Below are positions 18,259 through 25,642 of a DNA stretch of 64,000 nt, in pieces. The position numbers were made by a program, and so were the translations under genes. Source of the DNA: Fidelibacterota bacterium (lineage in GTDB: Bacteria; Fidelibacterota; UBA8477; JABMPR01); assembly GCA_016844945.1 (NCBI GenBank), contig JAERTJ010000092.1:16587-80586 (forward strand), written 5' to 3'. Under the pieces are notes generated by a model that was not told where the DNA came from, did not search any database, and saw nothing but the letters and a program-made list of their open reading frames with translations. Each line of letters begins with the position of its first letter. Within the stretch, counting starts at the first letter, position 1.

Positions 18259-19506
18259 ATGTTATTCGAATTCGATAGTTTAAAAGAACAAAAGGCCCGG
18301 ATCAGAGTCATTGGAGTTGGTGGTGCAGGAAGTAACGCCATTGATCGAATGGTTGATTCTGAGTTGTCAGGTGTGGAATTCATATCTGTAAACACAGACG
18401 CACAAGCTCTTGATCATAGTAAAGCGGATGTAAAGATTCAGATTGGTAAAACAATCACAAAAGGTCTGGGAGCAGGAGCCAAGTTACATGTTGGTGAAGC
18501 TGCCGCTGAAGAGGATGCACAGGCAATTGCAGCTGCCCTCGATGGTTCAGATCTGGTTTTTATTACTGCTGGAATGGGTGGTGGTACTGGAACAGGCGCC
18601 GCACCTGTAGTAGCAAGAATTTCAAAGGAAATTGGGGCTCTGACAATCGGAATCGTCACCACACCTTTCCGCTTTGAAGGTCCACCAAGAGCCAAACGTG
18701 GAAAAGAAGGCGTAGAGAACCTACGTCAGCACCTGGATACGCTGATTGTCATTCCCAATCAACGTCTTCTTTCCATTGTAGATAAGAGTACGAGTATGGT
18801 TGACGCCTTCCTGGAGGCAGATTCCGTTTTACATCAGGCCACACGTGGTATTTCTGATCTAATCAATGTTCACGGCTTAATCAACCTTGATTATGCCGAT
18901 GTTAAGACCGTCATGGAAGGCATGGGTGATGCAATTATGGGTACTGGTATTGCGTCGGGTGAGGAACGCGCCGTACTGGCCGCACAGACCGCCATATCAT
19001 CACCCTTGCTGGACGACACGAACATTCAAGGAGCCCAAGGACTCTTGATCAATATCACTGGTGGCCCCAGTATGACATTAGCCGAAGTTGATGAAGCTTC
19101 AAACCTCATCTTTGAAGAAGTTGGCGAACAGGCCAACATTATTCTGGGTGCTGTTGTTGATGAAGATATGGGTGAAGAACTTCGCGTGACTGTGATTGCC
19201 ACAGGTTTTCATCATGACAGCGATCTTGTTTTTGACAGGAAAGAGAACCAGCCTGCCAGAGCCTATCGCCCAACAGCGTCGATCATCGAGTCAAAACCGG
19301 TAAATGAGATCAAGATCGAAGCACCCGTAAATGATTTTGTTGAGCCTCATGTAGCCTCTCGTCTGGATTCATTTGATGACAGAGAGCAGCTGGAAACACC
19401 TACTTATGAGCGTCAACAGAAAGCTGAAGATGTCATCATGCATTTTAGTGATGATCTTTCAGTGCCAACCTATATCCGCCGTCAAGAAGATGGCATGAAA
19501 CTGTAA
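18259..19506 (+). CDS. ftsZ: FtsZ tubulin-like division GTPase
   Basis: FtsZ polymerises into the Z ring. The 415 residues have the nucleotide-binding start [15 protein letters not shown] (about 17-31), the tubulin signature [13 protein letters not shown] (about 109-121), the T7-loop [11 protein letters not shown] and a variable linker. The extreme C-terminus ([15 protein letters not shown]) fits the conserved peptide that binds FtsA and other partners. A strong AACGGAGG site precedes the ATG. Hairpins and a terminator follow, marking the end of the cluster. Confidence 0.98.
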   Translation: MLFEFDSLKEQKARIRVIGVGGAGSNAIDRMVDSELSGVEFISVNTDAQALDHSKADVKIQIGKTITKGLGAGAKLHVGEAAAEEDAQAIAAALDGSDLVFITAGMGGGTGTGAAPVVARISKEIGALTIGIVTTPFRFEGPPRAKRGKEGVENLRQHLDTLIVIPNQRLLSIVDKSTSMVDAFLEADSVLHQATRGISDLINVHGLINLDYADVKTVMEGMGDAIMGTGIASGEERAVLAAQTAISSPLLDDTNIQGAQGLLINITGGPSMTLAEVDEASNLIFEEVGEQANIILGAVVDEDMGEELRVTVIATGFHHDSDLVFDRKENQPARAYRPTASIIESKPVNEIKIEAPVNDFVEPHVASRLDSFDDREQLETPTYERQQKAEDVIMHFSDDLSVPTYIRRQEDGMKL

Positions 19507-19515
19507 GACGTTAGA

Positions 19516-19567
19516 GGTCTCTAGACCACCTTTCCGCTGATGCGGACATAGCCCGTCGGGTCGGGCT
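19516..19567 (+). other. run of three small hairpins after ftsZ
   Basis: Three perfect inverted repeats follow each other: GGTC/GACC (19516-19527), CCGC/GCGG with a TGAT loop (19534-19545) and AGCCCG/CGGGCT with a 6-nt loop (19550-19567). They lie between the ftsZ stop and the terminator. They may protect the mRNA 3' end or form a small structured RNA; no known RNA family was recognised. Confidence 0.4.
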
Positions 19568-19588
19568 GCTACAACCTCCGTTTCCCGT

Positions 19589-19618
19589 AAGCCCTGTTCC
19601 CTTAGGAGCAGGGCTTTT
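19589..19618 (+). terminator. terminator of the dcw cluster
   Basis: AAGCCCTG (19589-19596) pairs perfectly with CAGGGCTT (19609-19616), loop 12 nt, followed by a short T run. This is a rho-independent-type terminator about 80 bp after ftsZ; the weak T tract lowers certainty. Confidence 0.7.
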
Positions 19619-19850
19619 CCCATGACTCTCCTACCCAAGATTAAGTTTCTGAATCTACCACATTCTCCAAATCCACGGTAGCACTTGTGAGACACCTTAC
19701 TGGTAGCTACTTTCACAGCAAATCATGAGATTTGAAACTACATCATTAATTCTATTTACAGTCAGTATAATGATTGTATTTCTATCTATTATGGTGTAAA
19801 CGTGAAACTCATATCTCAGCTGAATTGAACAAGTCTGAAAGATTATATGT

Positions 19851-20390
19851 ATGAAGATTACAGTGTTTATGGCCATCAGCCTCGATGGATTTATTGCAGA
19901 TGAAAATGGGGGTGTTGACTGGCTAAATCAGCTATCAACAGAAAATGAAGACAATGAGGACTTCGGCTACTCCGACCTGTTTGAAAAAACGGATTGCCTG
20001 GTAATGGGGCGTAATTCCTATGAAACGGTTTTGGGTTTTGGAAACTGGCCTTATCTGGATAAGCCCGTAGTAGTCCTCACAAATCGCCCACCCCCAGCTG
20101 AAATACCTGAGGGCGCCACTGTGGATTTTAAAAGCGGTTCTCCTCAACAGCTAATCGATGTGTTTAGAGCTGAAGACATACAACATATTTATCTTGACGG
20201 TGGTCATGTGATCCAGCAATTCCTCTCTGCCGGATTTATCGATGAGATTATACTGACCCAGGTACCAGCTTTACTGGGAAAGGGCATTCCTCTGTTTCTC
20301 GAACCCCTCGAATCAGACGATTGGAAACTTGATTCATCCAAGCTTTTTAGTAATGGATTTGTACAGCGACACTTCTTGAGAACTCGGTAA
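19851..20390 (+). CDS. dihydrofolate reductase-fold (RibD C-terminal-like) oxidoreductase
   Basis: This 179-residue protein has the DHFR/RibD-C fold: the N-terminal strand and loop ITVFMAISLDGFIADENG (about 3-20), DCLVMGRNSYETV (about 46-58), KPVVVLTNRP and the NADPH-side IYLDGGHVIQQFLSAGFIDEIILTQVPALLGKGIPLF region. Such stand-alone proteins are NADPH-dependent reductases of mostly unknown substrate and are not the main FolA. It stands alone behind the dcw terminator, and the opposite gene downstream converges on it. Confidence 0.85.
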   Translation: MKITVFMAISLDGFIADENGGVDWLNQLSTENEDNEDFGYSDLFEKTDCLVMGRNSYETVLGFGNWPYLDKPVVVLTNRPPPAEIPEGATVDFKSGSPQQLIDVFRAEDIQHIYLDGGHVIQQFLSAGFIDEIILTQVPALLGKGIPLFLEPLESDDWKLDSSKLFSNGFVQRHFLRTR

Positions 20391-20484
20391 TTCTACAAGC
20401 GGAAACAAGCAAGTAACATGACAGGTGCTTGAAAGGCTGCGAAGGTATCAAGAAGATACCTTCGCGAGTCAAAGCTTTAACTAA

Positions 20485-21816
20485 TTATAGGGATTGAATC
20501 ACCTTGCGGATGGATTCTCCAATGTGATCAATACCTGCCGCAGTAATTGTCAGTGCAGGTGCCAATCGAACCGTCGTTTTGTGGGTTTCTTTGGCATATA
20601 TCCCATTTTCCAGCAGTTTTAATGAAACTTTATGTCCATCTAGACCCGGTTTATCAAACATTTCGAATGCAGTCAACAATCCAGCACCACGTCCTTCTTT
20701 GATCTTATCTGGAAACTCTGCTCGAATGCTCTCAAAATGGCCGAGAAGCCTGTCACCCATCACCTGGGCATTATGTGCAAGGTTATCATCAATCATGGCT
20801 TTAATGGCAAATACGGCGGTCACAGAGGCTAATGGGAAGCCACCAAAGGTTGAACCTTCAGATCCTGGAGTCAATACATCGATCACTTCTCGATTTCCAG
20901 CAACAAATGATACGGGCATAATTCCAGCACCTGCAGCTTTACCACAGGCCATGAGATCGGGTTTTACATTATAGAGTTGATGGGCAAAATGAGCGCCAGT
21001 TCTTGCAAACCCGGTTTGGACTTCATCTACACAAAACAGGACATTGTATTGTTTACATAATTCAGCAACTCGTGAATGATATCCGGGATCTGGGAGAATA
21101 ACACCTGCCTCACCTTGAATAGGTTCAACAATGTAGGAAGCTATACGATCGCCCTTTTCCTTGAATAAATTTTCAAGTGCATCAGCATCATTAAATGGTA
21201 CAATTTCAATCCCGGGTAGAAACGGACCAAAATCATCCTTGGCCATAGGATCGGTTGAGGCAGATACAGCAAACAAGGAGCGGCCGTGAAAATTCTCCTC
21301 TGCGACAACGATGATAGCCTCATTGGCAGGAATCCCTTTGACACGATAGCCCCAACGACGAGAGAGTTTCGCCATGAGTTCAGGCGCTTCAACCCCAGCG
21401 ACCTTGGGAACAACTTTATCCATTTTGGTTACAGCCGTTGCAGCCAAGAGAAAAGCTGCCATATATTTATGTCTAATTGAACGGGGGACAGTGGGAATCT
21501 TTTCATCCTGAAGGTGAGCGATGACTGCATCAACAATAGTTTTATTGAGCTGCCCCTGATTAACGGCAGAATAGCAACACAATCCATCCAACAATTCTTC
21601 TTCGATATAGGCTTTGACTCCCTCTGGATCAGGCTTGCGACAGATCAGAGTGGAACTATCCTGAACATGACTGACAACAACATTTTCCAGAGGTGCATAA
21701 TTCTGCCCTCCTTTTTCCAATTCAATGGCTTCATGTTCAGCAGGACCCAGATCACCGATTCTAACATCATTGATGGTGAGATTATCACCGTAACCTGAAA
21801 TTTTGACGTTGCCCAT
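20485..21816 (-). CDS. rocD: ornithine aminotransferase-like class III PLP transaminase
   Basis: Ornithine aminotransferase converts ornithine and 2-oxoglutarate to glutamate semialdehyde and glutamate. The 443 residues align with the family through NYAPL, YSAVNQG, ENFHGRSL (the arginine that binds the substrate carboxylate), EPIQGEAGV, DEVQTGFARTG (PLP Asp) and ACGKAAGAG (PLP Lys). Oddly, the usual MNTGxEA phosphate-binding stretch reads PKVAGVEA, STFGGNP reads STFGGFP, and the N-terminal section is unusual. The catalytic Asp and Lys are present, so it is likely active, but the exact substrate (ornithine or another omega-amino acid) is less sure. Confidence 0.78.
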   Translation of the reverse strand: MGNVKISGYGDNLTINDVRIGDLGPAEHEAIELEKGGQNYAPLENVVVSHVQDSSTLICRKPDPEGVKAYIEEELLDGLCCYSAVNQGQLNKTIVDAVIAHLQDEKIPTVPRSIRHKYMAAFLLAATAVTKMDKVVPKVAGVEAPELMAKLSRRWGYRVKGIPANEAIIVVAEENFHGRSLFAVSASTDPMAKDDFGPFLPGIEIVPFNDADALENLFKEKGDRIASYIVEPIQGEAGVILPDPGYHSRVAELCKQYNVLFCVDEVQTGFARTGAHFAHQLYNVKPDLMACGKAAGAGIMPVSFVAGNREVIDVLTPGSEGSTFGGFPLASVTAVFAIKAMIDDNLAHNAQVMGDRLLGHFESIRAEFPDKIKEGRGAGLLTAFEMFDKPGLDGHKVSLKLLENGIYAKETHKTTVRLAPALTITAAGIDHIGESIRKVIQSL

Positions 21817-21899
21817 GAATATTTCTCCTATTGTGTGTATATAAAACGATTAGACCGAAGTAATTCCGTCCCACAGTACTCCAGCTCAAACAAGATATT

Positions 21900-22679
21900 T
21901 TAAAATCTGAAGGTTAGCAAATGAGTTACAAATTGGGGATCTACGACTCTGCCTATTCCAAAGATCAGGGTAGACAAGGCAACAAACGGGCCAAATTGTA
22001 AACGACGTTGGGTAGAAAACCCCTTAAAAAAGCCAGAAATTCCCCAGGCTAAAACAGCCAATAGACTGGCCAGGAAAAAAACATAGACCGAAAGTACCCA
22101 GCCCAACCAGAGGGCAGCAGCCAGACACAATTTCACATCTCCCAACGCAATGGTGTTATCAGTTCCACCGTATTTTTGAGGCAAGATGATAAATAGAGAG
22201 ACAACTAATGCAACACCAAGGCCAATGAGAGAATGAAGGGGGTGCACATATCCAGAAATCAACCCCAGTGCCGCCACAACTAATATGAGGACAACAAAGC
22301 GATTGGGAATGATCCATTTCTCCATATCCAGCACCGCGACTCCCAATAATGCGACAAACAGCATACTAATCTGAATCGCAGCCATTGTTTCCAAAGCAAG
22401 AAATGCCCACGTTGTGAATAAGATTATTGAAATTTCATAGAGGGCAACGAAATATGACCGTTGATGACTACATTTTTTGCATGGTTGATCGCTAAGAAAA
22501 ACCCCAAGGACAGGTATTCTTGAGATTAGAGATTGACCCTCGTCGCACGCGCTGCATTTTGCAGATTGTGAAAGTAGGGGTGCATCACCACGAATAACAA
22601 ATACTAGGTGTGTATAGAGTGCAGCAAGGACAATCCCAATCATTAAACCAAGAATTAACAATTCGTATGATGGGATCAT
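21900..22679 (-). CDS. pilD: PilD/GspO-type prepilin peptidase
   Basis: This A24 aspartic protease of the inner membrane cleaves and N-methylates type IV prepilins. The 259 residues have multiple membrane helices, two cytoplasmic CxxC pairs (C42/C45, C67/C70) as in zinc-bearing bifunctional enzymes, and the catalytic aspartates D118 (LDMEKWIIP) and D181 (ALGDVKL). It is the last gene of the pilus operon, 20 bp after pilC. Its substrates are presumably the four prepilin-like genes at the head of the same operon. Confidence 0.95.
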   Translation of the reverse strand: MIPSYELLILGLMIGIVLAALYTHLVFVIRGDAPLLSQSAKCSACDEGQSLISRIPVLGVFLSDQPCKKCSHQRSYFVALYEISIILFTTWAFLALETMAAIQISMLFVALLGVAVLDMEKWIIPNRFVVLILVVAALGLISGYVHPLHSLIGLGVALVVSLFIILPQKYGGTDNTIALGDVKLCLAAALWLGWVLSVYVFFLASLLAVLAWGISGFFKGFSTQRRLQFGPFVALSTLIFGIGRVVDPQFVTHLLTFRF

Positions 22680-22699
22680 TTGACCAACCGTTCAAGTCC

Positions 22700-23914
22700 T
22701 TACATACCAGACTTCATCGCCATACCAATGTAAAATACTGGCAGATAGGTTACGATGAGGATCACCAGAATTAACCCACCCACAAACATGATCATGAGGG
22801 GTTCAATCAGGGAGGTCATTCGACTCACCATGGAGTCGACTTGCTTGGCATAGAAATCAGATGCTTTATCCAGAAGGTTGTCTATCTCCCCAGTTTCTTC
22901 ACCTGTTGCCAGCAATTGAAGCAGGATTGATGGAAATTTCTCAGTGATACGAAAGGCGGCCGAGATATTGTACCCATCCCGAATATACTCGGTCGCTGTC
23001 CCAATGGCTTTTCCATAGACTTTATTATTCACCACTTTTTGGATGAGTCTCATTGACGGAATAACAGGGACTCCTGCGCCGAGGAGAATACCCAGGGTTT
23101 TGGTCATTTTGTTGTAAATATTATAATTTATCAGCGTCCCAAAAACAGGAAAGTTGAGCTTAAAGGTATCCACCGCATATCCCCCCCTTCGTGTCAAAGA
23201 AACCATCCAGACCACAATGTAGCCAACAAAAAGGAAGAACAGGACCTGGCCATAATGCTCTACCACCAAATCAGAGATTGACACAAGCATTTGAGTTGCG
23301 ACAGGTAAATCAGCTCCCAGAGAATCGTAGACCTGATTAAACTTTGGTACAATGAATATTAACATGGCAGCCAGAACCACAACCAGAAAACCAAGCACCA
23401 TAAAGGGGTAATAGAGTGCTGATTTTACCTTTTGGGCTGTGTCATGGACAGCTTCAATATAGGAAGCCAATTGATCAAGAATAGCCTGCAGGCTACCACT
23501 TACTTCTCCGGCTTTTACCAGTGCAACAAATAAATTATCGAAAGTAGCAGGATGTTTTTCCATGGAGTCGCTCAAACTCAACCCACGACGGATATCGTCA
23601 GATACGGCAGACAACGTTTTCTTGAAACCAGGGTGCCGCTCTTCAGCGGCCAGGTTCGTCACCGCTTTTTCAAGGGTTAAACCTGCAGCAAACATGGTGG
23701 CTAACTGTCTGGTAAAGAAGACCAGATTTTTTAGAGGAATCCGAGTTTTAAGCTTAGCCAGGGATAAATTAAGTTCCTCAATGAACTCATCTCCCCATTG
23801 GATTTCACTCTTCTTTTTCTTCTTCCCACCATCAGCAATTTTATCAAAGGCTTCCTCTGCTGTGGGTTCAGCCTGTTTGAGTTGTTCAGCTAACTTTGCA
23901 TCAATTTCAGCCAC
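22700..23914 (-). CDS. pilC: PilC/GspF inner-membrane platform protein
   Basis: PilC is the polytopic platform that couples the motor ATPases to pilin insertion. The 404 residues have two repeated T2SSF domains (about 60-190 and 265-390), the first beginning FFTRQLATMFAAGLTLEKAV, and three membrane helices, the last at the C-terminus before LPVFYIGMAMKSGM. The start is a GTG directly abutting the pilB stop. A charged stretch with KKKKK precedes the first domain. Confidence 0.95.
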   Translation of the reverse strand: MAEIDAKLAEQLKQAEPTAEEAFDKIADGGKKKKKSEIQWGDEFIEELNLSLAKLKTRIPLKNLVFFTRQLATMFAAGLTLEKAVTNLAAEERHPGFKKTLSAVSDDIRRGLSLSDSMEKHPATFDNLFVALVKAGEVSGSLQAILDQLASYIEAVHDTAQKVKSALYYPFMVLGFLVVVLAAMLIFIVPKFNQVYDSLGADLPVATQMLVSISDLVVEHYGQVLFFLFVGYIVVWMVSLTRRGGYAVDTFKLNFPVFGTLINYNIYNKMTKTLGILLGAGVPVIPSMRLIQKVVNNKVYGKAIGTATEYIRDGYNISAAFRITEKFPSILLQLLATGEETGEIDNLLDKASDFYAKQVDSMVSRMTSLIEPLMIMFVGGLILVILIVTYLPVFYIGMAMKSGM

Positions 23915-25624
23915 TTAAAAATCCTCAACGGTTGATCGTAATACTTCTTCAAAGGTGGTAATCCCATCTTTGAGTTTTCTAATACCTGCATCTCTCAGAG
24001 ACACCATGCCCTGTTCGATGGCTTTTTCACGGATGACTTCCTGATTCGCGTTCTCGAAAACCAGCTTTCGAATTGCCTGGCGCATTTCCAACATTTCAAA
24101 GATACCAGAACGACCTTTGTACCCGGTCTGACGACACTGCACACAGCCTTTGCCGTGATAATACTTTTGAGATGGAGCATCCTCCAATCCAAGACGGGTT
24201 AAATCCTCTTTACTGGGTGTATACTCCTCTTTGCAGTTTGGACAGATGGTTCTTACCAGACGTTGAGCCATCACCAGGTTCAAACTTGATCCAACCAGGA
24301 AGGGAGGCACACCGATATCAATCAAACGAGTGATTGTTGAAGGCGCATCATTGGCGTGAACCGTACTGAACACGAGGTGACCTGTTAACGCGAATTTGAT
24401 AGCAATATCAGCGGTTTCCTCGTCTCGAATTTCTCCAATGAGCAGAATATCAGGATCCTGTCGAAGAATGGATCGTAGGGTTGATCCAAATGTGAGGCCA
24501 ATTTTTTCCCGCATCTGAACCTGACTGATACCATCCATTTGATATTCAACAGGATCTTCAACAGTGGTGATATTGGTTCCCTCACTCTTGATTTCTTTTA
24601 GTGAAGCGTAAAGGGTGGTTGATTTACCAGAACCTGTTGGTCCGGAGATGACAACCATACCATAGGGCTGGCGGATCCATCGACCAAACATGTTCAGCTC
24701 TCGCATATGAAAACCGAGAGTCGTAAGATCCAGGTTAAAACCACCTTTATCCAGGAGACGCATTACAATCTTCTCACCGTGGACTGTGGGTAGAACAGAG
24801 ACACGAACATCGATCTCGCGTTCACCCATCTGTATACTCATACGACCATCCTGTGGCAGGCGCCGTTCCGCAATATCCAGGTTTGATAGAATTTTTATGC
24901 GCGTTGTAATACCACTTAAAGAAGTGATAGGTGGCGTCATAATTTTCTGAAGTACACCATCGATTCTGATTCGCACATTTACCACATGCGATTGGGGTTC
25001 GACATGAACATCAGTGGAACGCTCTTTAATCGCTTCCATGAGAATCAGATTCACCAATTTAACAAAGGGAGCATCTTCCTCGTTGACAGCTTCTTTGCTC
25101 AAATCAACCAGAGCTGAATCATCTTCATCTCCAGAAAAAACCTGAATATTGGACAGTGCTGCATCCACTTCATCAGTTTGTCTGATTCGTCCATAATGGT
25201 ATTCAATGGCGTTGGTCAGGGCAGTTTCACCTGCAACCACAACTTCTACCTTGAGAGATGTTAGCTTCTCAATGGAGTCGACGGTGGCTAGATCTTCAGG
25301 GTCTTCCATGGCAACCACGACGGTGGTGTCTGATTTACCCAGTACAATAGACATGTTCTCGTAAGCAAAGTCCTCAGGGATCGTATTGATTATCGCCCCT
25401 TCAACTTTCATGAGATCATCTTCATAAACAGCAGGGTGTCCAAGCTGAAGTGCGTATACTTTGACCAGCTCTGCCTCGTTGATCATACCCATTCGAATAA
25501 GGAGTTTTCCCAGCTTTTCCTTGGTGGTGGACTGTCTTTCCAGCGCCTGGTCGAGCTGTTCCTGGTCAATCACCCCTTCATGAATGAGGATGTCACCGAG
25601 TTTCTGAAATTGAGGATTAAACAT
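23915..25624 (-). CDS. pilB: PilB/GspE assembly ATPase with N-terminal MshEN domain
   Basis: PilB is the hexameric ATPase that drives pilus extension. Residues 8-60 form an MshEN module: two 24-residue motifs (KLGDILIHEGVIDQEQLDQA onward, KLGKLLIRMGMINEAELVKV onward) separated by exactly 5 residues, the architecture known to bind cyclic di-GMP. Walker A (GPTGSGKSTT), Walker B (ILLIGEIRDEETA), the Asp/His boxes and the tetracysteine zinc site (CPNC, CVQC) follow. At 569 residues the length is typical. It is flanked by the Ig-repeat lipoprotein gene and pilC in one operon. Confidence 0.96.
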   Translation of the reverse strand: MFNPQFQKLGDILIHEGVIDQEQLDQALERQSTTKEKLGKLLIRMGMINEAELVKVYALQLGHPAVYEDDLMKVEGAIINTIPEDFAYENMSIVLGKSDTTVVVAMEDPEDLATVDSIEKLTSLKVEVVVAGETALTNAIEYHYGRIRQTDEVDAALSNIQVFSGDEDDSALVDLSKEAVNEEDAPFVKLVNLILMEAIKERSTDVHVEPQSHVVNVRIRIDGVLQKIMTPPITSLSGITTRIKILSNLDIAERRLPQDGRMSIQMGEREIDVRVSVLPTVHGEKIVMRLLDKGGFNLDLTTLGFHMRELNMFGRWIRQPYGMVVISGPTGSGKSTTLYASLKEIKSEGTNITTVEDPVEYQMDGISQVQMREKIGLTFGSTLRSILRQDPDILLIGEIRDEETADIAIKFALTGHLVFSTVHANDAPSTITRLIDIGVPPFLVGSSLNLVMAQRLVRTICPNCKEEYTPSKEDLTRLGLEDAPSQKYYHGKGCVQCRQTGYKGRSGIFEMLEMRQAIRKLVFENANQEVIREKAIEQGMVSLRDAGIRKLKDGITTFEEVLRSTVEDF

Positions 25625-25642
25625 GGCTATTGGATCCTAATC

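Larger units (their letters stand above)
19507..19850 (+). other. 344-bp intergenic region after ftsZ
   Basis: There is no credible ORF. The first about 110 bp hold a run of short hairpins and then the terminator listed separately. The rest (about 19620-19850) is AT-rich and presumably contains the promoter of the reductase gene; no clear site was found. Confidence 0.6.

Noticed and set aside
19534..19560. Hammerhead ribozyme core (CUGAUG-like word)
   Set aside because: The required CUGANGA...GAAA core is not present; the word sits in a simple hairpin loop.
19516..19618. THF-type riboswitch before the DHFR-fold gene
   Set aside because: The hairpins end in a terminator 230 bp before the gene, and the known THF riboswitch sequence elements are not visible.
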